DNA of 64,000 nt from Pseudomonadota bacterium (lineage in GTDB: Bacteria; Cyanobacteriota; Vampirovibrionia; Obscuribacterales; Obscuribacteraceae). The stretch spans positions 18,996 to 82,995 of the forward strand of contig JAJPJO010000168.1 of the NCBI GenBank assembly GCA_021324135.1, given 5' to 3'. Shown piece after piece: positions 45,945 through 55,474 of this stretch (position 1 is its first letter; every line of letters begins with the position of its first letter). The notes under the pieces were generated by a model. That model worked only from the letters and a program-made list of their open reading frames with translations. It ran no database searches and was not told the DNA's origin. A program made the translations under genes and the position numbers.

Positions 45945-46364
45945 ATGCACGGAAAAATTGCAGTCGGGTTTGACGGCTCGGAAGGCTCGCAGCGAGCCTT
46001 GGATCGGGCAATGCATATGGCCGGGCTGGAGAACTCCGCACTCGAGGTCGTATCGATCGAAGAGTTGCCCAGGTATCCCGGAACAGTTGGCGAGGTGATC
46101 GAGGAGCAAGAGACTGCCAGCAGCCGCATGCAAGCATTGCACGAGGAAGTGAGGCGCAAAGCCCGGGAGGCTGGTGTCACCGTGCATAGTGTCATATTAG
46201 TCGGGCATCCGGCAAAGAGTCTGGTTGATTATGTCAAAGAGGCTAATGTGGAAACGCTCGTGATCGGCCACAGCGGGCATTCAAGCTTGTGGGGATCCTT
46301 TCTGGGCACGACCGCCGACAAAGTAGTGCGCCATGCACCGTGCTCGGTGTTGGTCGTCAGATAG
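45945..46364 (+). CDS. Universal stress protein, UspA family
   Basis: This 139-residue single-domain Usp begins KIAVGFDGSEGSQRALDRA and ends with the ATP-binding G2xG9xG(T) loop (GHSGHSSLWGSFLGTT) and ADKVVRHAPCSVLVVR. ATP-type Usps act as stress modulators. AAGGAG lies about 10 nt before the ATG. It lies between the antiporter and the HdeD-like gene on the same strand and may be cotranscribed with the antiporter. Confidence 0.95.
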   Translation: MHGKIAVGFDGSEGSQRALDRAMHMAGLENSALEVVSIEELPRYPGTVGEVIEEQETASSRMQALHEEVRRKAREAGVTVHSVILVGHPAKSLVDYVKEANVETLVIGHSGHSSLWGSFLGTTADKVVRHAPCSVLVVR

Positions 46365-46434
46365 CGGCCGCCGCCGGCACGAAAATGGTTACCATACGCT
46401 AGATCATCATTGCAATGCCTGAGGAGGAAATGCA

Positions 46435-47007
46435 ATGACTGGCACGATGAAGCCGAGTCCGACCCGACAGGTCGATGAAGGCGTCTCCGACACCCTCATG
46501 TTTCTCGGCATCGCTCTTATAGTTTTAGGAATGGTGGCCGTTGTGCTGTCTGCACTCTTCACAATCGGCACTGTCATGATCTGCGGCGGCTTGCTGGTAG
46601 CCGCCGGAATTGTCGAATTCATCCATGCCTCCAAAGCTCACGGACGCAAAAGAGTTTTTTTGAACATAGTCTCCTCTCTGCTTTATCTCTTAGCCGGCGG
46701 CATAATTCTCTTCAATCCAGTCGCCGGAGCGCTCAGTTTGACTCTTGTAATCAGCGTTTTCCTGCTGGTGGCAGGAGTAATTCGGTGCGCATATGGTATC
46801 ACTCATCGAGAGCAGCGAACCTGGGGCTGGTTCGTATTCGGCGGGCTTGTTGATATCGCCCTTGGTGCGTTCATCACGCTCGGCTGGCCGGCGACAGGCT
46901 TATGGGTAATCGGTTTATTCATTGGCATCGAGATGCTGATGTATGGATTCACCATGACGATGCTGTCGATCGAATTCAAAAACATGGAGCACAGGCTGAC
47001 AGGATAG
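46435..47007 (+). CDS. HdeD-family membrane protein (DUF308)
   Basis: This 190-residue protein has about six hydrophobic segments arranged as pairs, each starting with Gly-rich turns (LIVLGMVAVVLS; GGLLVAAGIVEF; GGIILFNPVAGALSLTLVISVFLLVAG). This is the DUF308/HdeD family, linked in enterics to acid resistance. The N-terminus is cytoplasmic and polar. GAGGAGG lies before the ATG. It follows UspA, so the run antiporter-Usp-HdeD may be a stress operon. Confidence 0.9.
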   Translation: MTGTMKPSPTRQVDEGVSDTLMFLGIALIVLGMVAVVLSALFTIGTVMICGGLLVAAGIVEFIHASKAHGRKRVFLNIVSSLLYLLAGGIILFNPVAGALSLTLVISVFLLVAGVIRCAYGITHREQRTWGWFVFGGLVDIALGAFITLGWPATGLWVIGLFIGIEMLMYGFTMTMLSIEFKNMEHRLTG

Positions 47008-47118
47008 GCGCGGCGAATTAAATGCAAAATATGTTCGCCTGGCGATGCCGGCTGAGAAAGATCCGGATGTAGAATAAACGCAAAGTAGCTCGAACAACGA
47101 GGCTTTTTTGCAGATCCC

Positions 47119-48222
47119 TTGAGCGAACCTTCATCCTCACATCCAATTCGCAAAATCATCCATGTCGATATGGACGCCTTTTATGCGTCCGTGGAGCAAA
47201 GAGACAACCCGCAGTATCGTGGCAAAGCCCTGGTTGTCGGCGGCACGGCGGAGCAGCGCGGCGTGGTCGCCGCCGCCAGCTATGAAGCGCGCCGCTTCGG
47301 CATTCACTCGGCAATGCCGTCACGAACGGCAGCGCAGCGATGCCCGCATCTGATTTTTGTTCGCCCGCGCTTTGATGTTTATGCCGATATATCGGAGCAG
47401 ATTCGCGAGATCTTTCGAGAGTACACTGATTTAGTCGAGCCGCTGGCTCTCGATGAAGCATACCTCGATGTTACCGAGAACAAGCGTGGTTTGCCATCCG
47501 CCACTTTGATTGCCAGAGAGATTAAAGAATGCATTTTTGCTCATACGAAACTGACAGCATCAGCAGGAATCTCAATCAATAAATTTCTTGCCAAAACGGC
47601 TTCAGGAGTGAATAAACCAAACGGGCTCTTTTTGATCAAACCGGATCAGGCTGAGGCATTTGTCGAGCGTCTGGCGATCGATCAGTTTCACGGTATCGGA
47701 AAGGTAACCGCCGAGAAGATGCGGCAAATGGGCATCCACACCGGGCACGATTTGAAGCAGTGGTCTGAAATCGAGCTGATCAAGAGGTTCGGCAAAATGG
47801 GCAGCCATTACTTCCGCATCGCTCGCGGACAAGATGACAGACCGGTGGAGCCGAATCGCATCCGCAAATCCATTGGTGCCGAGGAGAGCTTTGCTGAAGA
47901 TTTGTGCGAACGAGAGCAGATGATCAGTGCCCTTTTCGAGTTGGCGGAGATTTTGAAGAAACGCATCGATTCAAGCCGGAGCAGCGGCAGAACGCTGACG
48001 CTGAAAGTGAAATATGCCGACTATCAGCAAGTAACACGCAGCAAAACAGTCAACGAGCCGATTCAGGACCTCGATTATATTTGCTCTCTGGCAGACGAAT
48101 TGTTGCAAACGACCGAAGCGCAGCAGCGCCGCGTCCGATTGCTCGGACTGGCGCTCTCGAACCTTGATGGCGATCGCGAAGCCGAGGCGGATTGCGTTCA
48201 GCTCACCCTGAAGTTCGATTGA
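47119..48222 (+). CDS. dinB: DNA polymerase IV (Y-family)
   Basis: This 367-residue protein has the DinB motifs: HVDMDAFYASVEQ with the catalytic Asp, the second acidic motif LDEAYLDVT, SAGISINKFLAKTASG, and the thumb HhH region FHGIGKVTAEKM. It copies damaged DNA with low fidelity. A TTG start is used at 47119, since no ATG lies before the catalytic motif. No LexA-type box was recognised upstream. Confidence 0.96.
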   Translation: MSEPSSSHPIRKIIHVDMDAFYASVEQRDNPQYRGKALVVGGTAEQRGVVAAASYEARRFGIHSAMPSRTAAQRCPHLIFVRPRFDVYADISEQIREIFREYTDLVEPLALDEAYLDVTENKRGLPSATLIAREIKECIFAHTKLTASAGISINKFLAKTASGVNKPNGLFLIKPDQAEAFVERLAIDQFHGIGKVTAEKMRQMGIHTGHDLKQWSEIELIKRFGKMGSHYFRIARGQDDRPVEPNRIRKSIGAEESFAEDLCEREQMISALFELAEILKKRIDSSRSSGRTLTLKVKYADYQQVTRSKTVNEPIQDLDYICSLADELLQTTEAQQRRVRLLGLALSNLDGDREAEADCVQLTLKFD

Positions 48223-48243
48223 ACGGAGGCTCGTGTTTGGTGC

Positions 48244-48774
48244 CTAGACGACTTTGCTGAGCTGCATCTGCTTAATGGCGCTGCGCGTAAAAGCAGGCAG
48301 ATCGGCAGGCGTTCTCGATGTAATCAAATTGCCGTCGACGACGACTTCCTCATCGACCCAGGTGGCACCAGCGTTGATCAGGTCATGGCGAATGTTTTTG
48401 TAGCTCGTCAACTTTTTCCCTTTAACGACATCAGCCGAAGCGAGCACCCAGGGACCATGACAGATCGCGCCCACGACGCCGCCGTTCTTGAGAGTGGCGC
48501 GAACGATATCGAGGGCGGCCTGATTCGCCCTTATCTTATCCGGCGCCCAGCCGCCCGGAACGATGACCGCGTCCCATTTTTCTTTGGCGAACTCCTCGCA
48601 GCTTCCATCGACATCGATGGGAATACCGTATTTGCCCGCGTATTGCTTTTCGCCGATGCCGGCGATTTTTACCTGAGCACCGGCTTCGAGAAATCGATAG
48701 TACGGATAAAAGAGCTCGCGATCCTCGAATGCCGGTCCTGCAAAGATGAGAACCTTCTTGCCGGACAGTTCCAT
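48244..48774 (-). CDS. DJ-1/PfpI-family protein
   Basis: This 176-residue alpha/beta protein begins GKKVLIFAGPAFEDRELFYPYYRF and has the nucleophile elbow GAICHGPWVLASADVV with the reactive Cys. It is the PfpI/YhbO type, related to class I amidotransferases and linked to aldehyde damage or stress responses. The ATG at 48774 has GGAGG 6 nt upstream. It is convergent with dinB. Confidence 0.94.
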   Translation of the reverse strand: MELSGKKVLIFAGPAFEDRELFYPYYRFLEAGAQVKIAGIGEKQYAGKYGIPIDVDGSCEEFAKEKWDAVIVPGGWAPDKIRANQAALDIVRATLKNGGVVGAICHGPWVLASADVVKGKKLTSYKNIRHDLINAGATWVDEEVVVDGNLITSRTPADLPAFTRSAIKQMQLSKVV

Positions 48775-48836
48775 GATCCACCTCCTGTCGACTAATGCGA
48801 TCGGCTATTGTACAGCAGATAGGTTTGAGGTATCTT

Positions 48837-49871
48837 TCAGCGCTCGGTTTCTTTGGCGCTGGCCACGGCCGTTTCCTTAGCTGAAGGATCATCTTTGCTT
48901 GTCTTATTTGCCGGGGCGGATTCAGAGCCGGCTGAGGCCTGTCTGTCATCGCCGCTTGCAGCGGCAGCCTCGATGAACTTTGCGGTTTCCGATTCGACAA
49001 AGCGTTTCCAGAGGAAAAACGAAACGACGATCAAGATTGCCCCGCCATTCATAATGACGAACTCGGCCGCGCTCATATCGATGCGCCCGCCAGGGCGGAA
49101 ACGGGTAAAGTGATGAGCGGTGTTGCCTATGGTGCCAAGCACGAGAGAGAGGCTGAGCATGAGCATGCCGAGCTTGAACTTGAGCATATTGCTCGGCAAG
49201 GATCGTAGAAGATAGAAGGACGATCCTACGTTCAGAAAGATAACCGCGCAAATGAAAAATGGAATGTTGGCGGTGTATGAAGAGTGCATGTGCAAATCAT
49301 TAGAATTGAGCATGAGGATAAGGCTGACTACCGCCACCGATATTGATACGGACAGGGGCTTGATCTTAAGGTAAGCCGGGGCGCTTTTTTCTGCGGTATC
49401 AGATACAGTGGCATCGGTATCGGGCTTCATGCGATAGACGGTCAGGGTGCAGATTACAGCACAGAGATTAATTACCGTATCGACGATTCCGTCTGAGTAC
49501 AGAAGGTTGTCGATGGCGAAATTCGCTTGCAGAAAGAGATTGGACAAGAACCCCAGCCCGCAAGCAAACGCCAGCATGGTAGCCATGACTTTCATCTGTG
49601 CGATTCGCTTTTGACCGTCATAGAAAAACAAAGTTGCAGCTGCGCAAAAGAGCAGCTCGCAGACAAAGGCCAGGAGAAAATTGCAGCTTATCGGTCCCTG
49701 AATCCAGGTGGGCACGTAGATGGAAGCAACAATGGAGCCGATCGCTGCGTATATTGTGCCTTTTGAAGGGCCCCACTCGACCTTGTAGACCGTTTTTCCT
49801 TGTGCCATGCTTCCCTCAGCGGTTGCAGCCCGTCGGCTGAGCGCTTGGTCATCCAACCCGTTACTGGCCAT
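48837..49871 (-). CDS. Polytopic membrane protein of unknown function
   Basis: From ATG 49871 this is a 344-residue protein with about seven to eight hydrophobic segments between residues 35 and 285, and a charged, Ala/Lys/Ser-rich C-terminal tail of about 50 residues (low complexity). Small repeats of AKET occur near the end. No catalytic motif is recognised; the first membrane half resembles generic seven-helix DUF2231-like proteins, but I do not assign it. Confidence 0.7.
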   Translation of the reverse strand: MASNGLDDQALSRRAATAEGSMAQGKTVYKVEWGPSKGTIYAAIGSIVASIYVPTWIQGPISCNFLLAFVCELLFCAAATLFFYDGQKRIAQMKVMATMLAFACGLGFLSNLFLQANFAIDNLLYSDGIVDTVINLCAVICTLTVYRMKPDTDATVSDTAEKSAPAYLKIKPLSVSISVAVVSLILMLNSNDLHMHSSYTANIPFFICAVIFLNVGSSFYLLRSLPSNMLKFKLGMLMLSLSLVLGTIGNTAHHFTRFRPGGRIDMSAAEFVIMNGGAILIVVSFFLWKRFVESETAKFIEAAAASGDDRQASAGSESAPANKTSKDDPSAKETAVASAKETER

Positions 49872-50076
49872 ATACCCGCGCACAAGGTCCCTAATGCGTC
49901 CGATATACGATTATCAGAAAGGAGCTGTTAAGCTTTCCGGCCCAGCGGGAATCTTGATGTTAGCGGAATGGTCGCAATGGTTTGTAACTTGTGTTATTCA
50001 TAGGTTTTAGGCCCGGAGTTTAAACTAAAGCAGGCGTGGTTGAGCCGCCTGTAACTGGCGGGCAGTGAGAAGTGCA

Positions 50077-51921
50077 ATGAGCCTAGGGTCAGGAAGAGAA
50101 ACGGAATGGAACGAGCACATTCGCAACGCGGATCGTGCCCAGCGTGACGGCAAGTACGATTATGCCGAAGCGATGTGGACGCTCGCCGTGGAAGAGTCCG
50201 AATCATTCGGCAGGGCAGACCGCCGCCTGGCCTACAGTCTCGAGAAATTGACCGAATGCTTGTGGTTCCAGGGACGATTGCAGGAAGCCCTTGAGTACGG
50301 GAGCCGAGCTCTGACGATTTATGAGCAGGCGCTTGGCGCCGGCCACATCGATGTCGGCTCCATGGCTTACAACCTGGCGATGGTCCACCACATGCTCAAC
50401 AGTTTTGATGAAGCAGAGCGGCTCTACAAGCGGGCTCTGGCTGTGAAGACAAGTGCATTGGGCGCCAAGCATCCCGATGTCGTGAAAGTGCTCGGCAGCT
50501 TCGCCGATTTGCTCAACAAGCTGGGGCGCATGGATGAAGCCCGGCAATTAAGAGCGACCGAGCGCATGGTCACAGCCGCCAACTGGAGCCAAACCGATGC
50601 CGGCAGAGATATCGGCGCCCAACAAGGACTGAGCACCTCCGACAGTGCTCGTTTGACGGCGTCGGTCTCATATCCGCCGGGAGTGCTGCAAAATCCGTCT
50701 CCGGGCGCCATGAGCGCCCAGGCATTGCAGACGATTGCACCACCGACAGGCATGGCCCCTCCGCTTCAGTCCATGGCACCACCGCTTCAAGGCATGGCAC
50801 CGCCTCTGCCGCAAGGCATGGCGCCGCCGCTGCCGCAAGGCTCGGCGCCGCAAACGGCGACCAGTCCATTGCCGCCCGGCACGACCCCTCCTCAGGGCAT
50901 GACTCCGCCGCTGCCATCAGCCGGACCGACAACGGCCGCTCCACCGCCACCGCCGCCGAAGCTCTCGCCACCGGCTCAGGGGCAGGGCAGCTCCGGTTCG
51001 GTATTGACGCGATTGCAGGCGATTAAGAACGCAGCCAAAATCCAGACGTCCACGGGCAACATCCCGATCGAGCCGGCTCAGCAAGCGGCTTTCGAGCAAC
51101 AGCAAGCAGCCGTGCAGAGCACTCAGACTCAGGCACCAGCTGACAGCAAGCCTAAATCCAAAGAGCAAGCACCGCAAAAAACGAATCAAGAATTCGCGCA
51201 GGCAGCCGCCAAACTAGCCGCATCGATCAGCGGCAGCTTCGGAAATAGCTGGGACGAGATCAAGGAAACAGCCGAGCAATCATTGAATCTGGAGGATTAT
51301 CAGAAGGCGGAGGCCTCATGGAGAGAGTGTCTCACGCTTGCTCGCGGTGATAACGAAAATAACCCGTGCTACTGTTTCGTGCTCGAGAAGCTTGGCGAGA
51401 TCTACATCCGCAAGCAAGAGTACAACGAGGCGGAGGATTGTCTCCGGACATCATACAACATCAAAACATCGGTGCTCGGCGATGCCCATCCGGCTGTGGC
51501 GAGCGCCCTGAACAATCTTGCTCGCCTTTATTTCACGAGCAATGATTATTTTAACGCCGAGTACTATGGCGATGAGTCCGTCAAGCTTAATGAAAAGCTC
51601 TTCGGCCCGAACAGCATCGAGGTCGCATCAGCACTGCATAATCTTGCCACCGTTTATCACGTGCAGCGCAAGTACGAGAAAGCGGAGCTGCACTACGAGC
51701 GCGCTATGAAGTTGAAACAACTGTTGCTCGGCGGCGATCATCCTGAAACAGTGAAGCTCTTGAAGGCGTATGCCAATCTTTTGCGCAGCACCCACCGCGA
51801 GGAGCAGGCCGACCACCTCGATCAATGCATAACTGGTATGATCAGCGGTCGCTGGCGTGTGATGAAGACGCCGGAGTCTGAGGAAGGCTGGTGGAAGCAA
51901 GAGATATTCGGACAAGAGTGA
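50077..51921 (+). CDS. TPR repeat protein with proline/methionine-rich linker
   Basis: This 614-residue protein has kinesin-light-chain-type TPRs at both ends. The first block (about 10-170) contains MAYNLAMVHHMLNSFDEAERLYKRAL. The linker (about 220-310) is a Met-Ala-Pro-Pro-Leu repeat followed by Pro/Gln-rich sequence, and the second block is about 390-600 (ALNNLARLYFTSNDYFNAEYYGDESV; ALHNLATVYHVQRKYEKAELHYERAM). It is probably a cytoplasmic scaffold. ATG 50077 is preferred; an in-frame GTG at 50065 is possible. Its stop lies 3 nt before the dioxygenase start, so it is likely cotranscribed with the kynurenine genes. Confidence 0.85.
   Translation: MSLGSGRETEWNEHIRNADRAQRDGKYDYAEAMWTLAVEESESFGRADRRLAYSLEKLTECLWFQGRLQEALEYGSRALTIYEQALGAGHIDVGSMAYNLAMVHHMLNSFDEAERLYKRALAVKTSALGAKHPDVVKVLGSFADLLNKLGRMDEARQLRATERMVTAANWSQTDAGRDIGAQQGLSTSDSARLTASVSYPPGVLQNPSPGAMSAQALQTIAPPTGMAPPLQSMAPPLQGMAPPLPQGMAPPLPQGSAPQTATSPLPPGTTPPQGMTPPLPSAGPTTAAPPPPPPKLSPPAQGQGSSGSVLTRLQAIKNAAKIQTSTGNIPIEPAQQAAFEQQQAAVQSTQTQAPADSKPKSKEQAPQKTNQEFAQAAAKLAASISGSFGNSWDEIKETAEQSLNLEDYQKAEASWRECLTLARGDNENNPCYCFVLEKLGEIYIRKQEYNEAEDCLRTSYNIKTSVLGDAHPAVASALNNLARLYFTSNDYFNAEYYGDESVKLNEKLFGPNSIEVASALHNLATVYHVQRKYEKAELHYERAMKLKQLLLGGDHPETVKLLKAYANLLRSTHREEQADHLDQCITGMISGRWRVMKTPESEEGWWKQEIFGQE
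50752..50850 (+). repeat. In-frame Met-Ala-Pro-Pro-Leu tandem repeat
   Basis: Four units reading ATGGC(N)CCNCC-type codons encode MAPPL followed by Gln/Pro/Gly spacers. They form the low-complexity linker of the TPR protein and probably vary in number between strains. Confidence 0.75.
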
Positions 51922-51924
51922 TGG

Positions 51925-52452
51925 ATGCATATGGCACTGCTTTCAGCGATTAATTTCAAGAAATGGATTGAAGACAATCGAGAACTGCTCAAGCCCCCGG
52001 TTGGCAACAAAGTGATCTGGGAGGATCGTGAGTTCATCGTCATGGTTGTCGGTGGACCTAATTCACGCACGGACTATCATGTCAATCAAGGCGAAGAGTT
52101 CTTCTATCAGGTCGAGGGCGATATGATTTTGAAAGTCATGGACAATGGAAAGCCCGTAGACATCCCGATTCGCGAAGGTGATGTTTTTCTCCTGCCGGGA
52201 GGCATGCCTCATTCGCCGCAGCGTCCAGCCGGCACAGTCGGTCTGGTGATTGAAAGGAAGCGCTTGCCGGAGGAGCAGGACGGTTTTGTCTGGTTCTGCC
52301 AGAGTTGCGGCAACAAATTGTATGAGGAGTACTTCCAGCTGACAAACATCGGCACGCAGATTGCGCCGATCTTCGAGCGCTTTTATGACAATCCGGAAAA
52401 TTGCACCTGCAAAAAATGCGGATCGAGGATGCAGAAGCCTTCAAAGGCATGA
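51925..52452 (+). CDS. nbaC: 3-hydroxyanthranilate 3,4-dioxygenase
   Basis: This 175-residue cupin opens 3-hydroxyanthranilate to aminocarboxymuconate semialdehyde, the precursor of quinolinate. The Fe-binding His and Glu are in DYHVNQGEEFFYQVEGD, and the third His is in PGGMPHSPQR. A C-terminal metal-binding ribbon is present (CQSCG ... CTCKKCG), as in bacterial and yeast enzymes. The start ATG lies 3 nt after the TPR protein stop. With kynureninase and KMO downstream, it forms the lower part of the tryptophan-to-NAD route. Confidence 0.96.
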   Translation: MHMALLSAINFKKWIEDNRELLKPPVGNKVIWEDREFIVMVVGGPNSRTDYHVNQGEEFFYQVEGDMILKVMDNGKPVDIPIREGDVFLLPGGMPHSPQRPAGTVGLVIERKRLPEEQDGFVWFCQSCGNKLYEEYFQLTNIGTQIAPIFERFYDNPENCTCKKCGSRMQKPSKA

Positions 52453-52539
52453 TAAACTCAGACGGCCGATGATGAAGCGCAGATGAGCATGGCGTGCCAT
52501 GCTCGTTCCGAGAGAAGCACGTACCCCGATCGGAGGCCT

Positions 52540-53868
52540 ATGATCTCCAGCATTTTGAAATTCGAGAATTCCGAAGCTTTCGCAAAACAGCTCGATGCTG
52601 ATGATGAGCTGGCGAAATTCAGGCAAGAATTTTTCATGCCGACACGCGAGTCGATTGCAATGAAAATCGAACGCCAGTCCGAACCGGCACAGCCGCCTGG
52701 AGAACCGTGCATTTACCTGGCTGGAAATTCCCTGGGACTGCAACCGAAATCAACCCGCCGGTATATCGACGAGGAGCTTGTCGACTGGGCGAATCTTGGT
52801 GTGGAGGGTCACTGGAATGCTCGCCATCCCTGGCTTCCTTACCATGAGTTCCTCACCGAGATGAGTGCCCGGATTGTCGGCGCCAAGCCGCTTGAAGTGG
52901 TAGTGATGAATACACTGACCGTCAATCTTCACTTGATGATGGTGTCGTTTTACCGCCCCACGAAGGAGCGCTACAAGATTTTGATCGAGAGCGGCGCCTT
53001 CCCGTCCGATCAGTACGCAGTCGCATCGCAAGCCGCTTTGCACGGGTATAAACGCAACGAAGCCGTGCTCGAGCTTACCCCGCGCGCGGGCGAAGATATT
53101 TTGAGAACCGAAGACATTTTGAACACGATTGAACGCCAGGGCGATCGCATTGCTCTCATTCTTCTGGGCAATGTCAACTATCTCACCGGGCAAGCATTCA
53201 ATGTGCAAGCCATAGTTGAGAAAGCGCATGAGAAGGGCTGCTCGGTCGGTCTCAATCTGGCGCACGGCGCCGGCAATCTGCTTCTGCAACTGCACGATTG
53301 GAACGTCGACTTTGCCGTCTGGTGCAACTACAAATATTTGAACTCAGGGCCGGGAAGTCTGGCAGGCTGTTTTGTGCACGAGCGTCATGCCCGAGAATTC
53401 GACCTGCCGCGTTTGGCCGGTTGGTGGGGACACAACAAGGAGACTCGTTTTAAAATGGGTCCCGACTTCGATCCACTGCCGGGTGCAGAAGGCTGGCAGC
53501 TCAGCAATCCGCCTATCTTTCAACTGGCGGCCCTGCGGGCTTCGCTCGAATTGTTCGATCGGGCGGGCATGAAAAACCTGAGAAATAAAGGTGATCTTTT
53601 CACAGGCTATCTGGAATTCTTGCTAAACGACATGCCCGGCGGCTTCCTCAAAATCATCACCCCATCCGATCCGGCCGAACGGGGATCGCAGCTGTCCATC
53701 CGCTTTTCGAGCAATCCAAAACAAATGCTCGAGGCATTCAAGGAAGAAGGCGTCATCTGCGATTTCAGAGAGCCGGATATAATACGGGCGACGCCGATTC
53801 CACTCTACAACAGTTTCCTCGATGTCTATCGCTTTGCTGCAATCATCAGAAGGTTCGCCACTAAATAG
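52540..53868 (+). CDS. kynU: Kynureninase with Asn at the PLP-aspartate position
   Basis: From ATG 52540 (GGAGG three bases upstream) this is a 442-residue fold-type-I PLP enzyme. It has LAGNSLGLQPK, GAFPSDQYAVASQ, and the Schiff-base Lys265 in WCNYKYLNSGPGS. It would cleave 3-hydroxykynurenine to 3-hydroxyanthranilate and alanine. The DLAH motif, whose Asp pairs with the PLP ring nitrogen, reads NLAH here (Asn239; codon AAT in GGT-CTC-AAT-CTG). This is unusual and could lower activity. An earlier in-frame ATG at 52483 is less likely. Confidence 0.93.
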   Translation: MISSILKFENSEAFAKQLDADDELAKFRQEFFMPTRESIAMKIERQSEPAQPPGEPCIYLAGNSLGLQPKSTRRYIDEELVDWANLGVEGHWNARHPWLPYHEFLTEMSARIVGAKPLEVVVMNTLTVNLHLMMVSFYRPTKERYKILIESGAFPSDQYAVASQAALHGYKRNEAVLELTPRAGEDILRTEDILNTIERQGDRIALILLGNVNYLTGQAFNVQAIVEKAHEKGCSVGLNLAHGAGNLLLQLHDWNVDFAVWCNYKYLNSGPGSLAGCFVHERHAREFDLPRLAGWWGHNKETRFKMGPDFDPLPGAEGWQLSNPPIFQLAALRASLELFDRAGMKNLRNKGDLFTGYLEFLLNDMPGGFLKIITPSDPAERGSQLSIRFSSNPKQMLEAFKEEGVICDFREPDIIRATPIPLYNSFLDVYRFAAIIRRFATK

Positions 53869-53877
53869 GAGGACGAC

Positions 53878-55413
53878 GTGACTCAAGAGCGCCAGTCAAA
53901 AGAGGACATTCACGAGGATGACGCCGAGCACTTAGAGTGTGGTATCGCTGTGGTGGGTGCGGGGCTTGTCGGATCTCTTTTAGCCATATTTCTGGCCAAG
54001 CGCGGCTTTGAAGTGGACGTCTTCGAGCGCCGCCAGGACATGCGCCAGGTCGAGATCAGCGCCGGGCGTTCGATCAACCTCAACATGTCGCGGCGCGGCA
54101 TTGAGGCGCTCGAGCGGGTCGGCATTGCTGATCAAGTTTTGGCCGAAGTCGTGCCTATGATGGGCAGAATGATGCACTCGCGCGAGGGCAAACTTACCTA
54201 TCAACCTTACGGCAAAGATGATACCGAATATGGTAACTCGGTGTCACGCGGGGGCTTGAATAAGATTCTGATGAATCGCGCCGAGGAAACTGGCAAGGTC
54301 AAGTTCCACTTCAACATGAAAGCGGAAAGCATTGACTTCGAGCGGAATATCATTCGTTTCACCGGAGCCGATGGCAAGACAATCTGCGCTCATGCCTCTT
54401 TGATCATGGGCACCGATGGTGGTGGCTCAGCCGTGCGCGAGGAGATGATGAGACTGGCTGATTATCAATGCACAATCGATCCATTGGATTACGGCTATAA
54501 AGAACTCTACATTCCTCCGGCGGCCGACGGCGGCTTCCAACTTGAGAAAAACGCCTTGCATATTTGGCCGCGCGGCAGCTTCATGGTAATCGCGCTGCCT
54601 AACTTCGACGGCAGCTTCACCGTCACGCTCTTTTTGCCTTATAAATCGAACGACGATTGCTGCTTCGACAAGCTAAAGGACGAGCAGTCGGTGGGCAAAT
54701 TTTTCAGCGATTTCTTTCCCGATGCCGTTCCGCTGATGCCCGATCTGGTAGAAAATTTCATGAGCAATCCCACCGGACACATGGAAACGATCAGGTGTTA
54801 TCCCTGGCAACTGGACGGCAAGGCTCTATTGCTTGGTGATGCCGCCCATGGTGTGGTCCCTTTCTACGGTCAAGGGATGAACTGTGGATTCGAGGATTTA
54901 AGCGTGCTCGATCGATTGATCGAAGAGCATGTTTCGCACGGCGGTTCTCTTTATGTAGAGCGGCGCTTGCGCGGACACAAGACCGCATCCGAGCACATGA
55001 GCAGACGCCAGCAGCAATTCACTCACAACTGGGCAAAGATATTCAAAACCTTCGTCGAGGAAAGAAAAGAAAATTGTGATGCCATCGCAGAGATGGCGGT
55101 GGAGAACTTTATCGAGATGCGCGATCGGGTCGCCGATCCGAAATTCCTGCTTGCCAAGGCAGTCGAGAAAATCCTCGAGAAGAAATTTCCAGGCCAGTAT
55201 GTTTCGCGCTACTCTCTGGTCACATTTTCCACCGTTCCGTATAAACTGGCTCAGGAAGCCGGAGTCATATGTGAGGAGATTCTGTCCGAGCTTGTCGTCG
55301 GTCTGGAAAAAGCGGACGACGTCGATCTTGCCAAAGCGGAGGTTCTGATCAGATCGAAGTTGGCTCCCATTTTGGCCAAGCGCACTGATGTTTTGCAAAG
55401 AGCAGCTACTTGA
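53878..55413 (+). CDS. kmo: Kynurenine 3-monooxygenase
   Basis: This 511-residue flavoprotein hydroxylates kynurenine with NADPH and O2. FAD-binding GxGxxG is in AVVGAGLVGS (about 25-34). KMO-specific GRSINLNMSRRG is at about 63-74, and the FAD/substrate segment GDAAHGVVPFYGQGMNCGFED is near 325. A GTG start with AGGAGG just upstream is used. It follows kynureninase by 9 nt. Tryptophan dioxygenase and kynurenine formamidase are not in the window, so upstream steps are encoded elsewhere or kynurenine is imported. Confidence 0.95.
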   Translation: MTQERQSKEDIHEDDAEHLECGIAVVGAGLVGSLLAIFLAKRGFEVDVFERRQDMRQVEISAGRSINLNMSRRGIEALERVGIADQVLAEVVPMMGRMMHSREGKLTYQPYGKDDTEYGNSVSRGGLNKILMNRAEETGKVKFHFNMKAESIDFERNIIRFTGADGKTICAHASLIMGTDGGGSAVREEMMRLADYQCTIDPLDYGYKELYIPPAADGGFQLEKNALHIWPRGSFMVIALPNFDGSFTVTLFLPYKSNDDCCFDKLKDEQSVGKFFSDFFPDAVPLMPDLVENFMSNPTGHMETIRCYPWQLDGKALLLGDAAHGVVPFYGQGMNCGFEDLSVLDRLIEEHVSHGGSLYVERRLRGHKTASEHMSRRQQQFTHNWAKIFKTFVEERKENCDAIAEMAVENFIEMRDRVADPKFLLAKAVEKILEKKFPGQYVSRYSLVTFSTVPYKLAQEAGVICEEILSELVVGLEKADDVDLAKAEVLIRSKLAPILAKRTDVLQRAAT

Positions 55414-55474
55414 TCTTTTTCATGCCGCACAATTCCCGCTGTAAATTCACTGACCCAAAGAGAGGTATGCCTAT

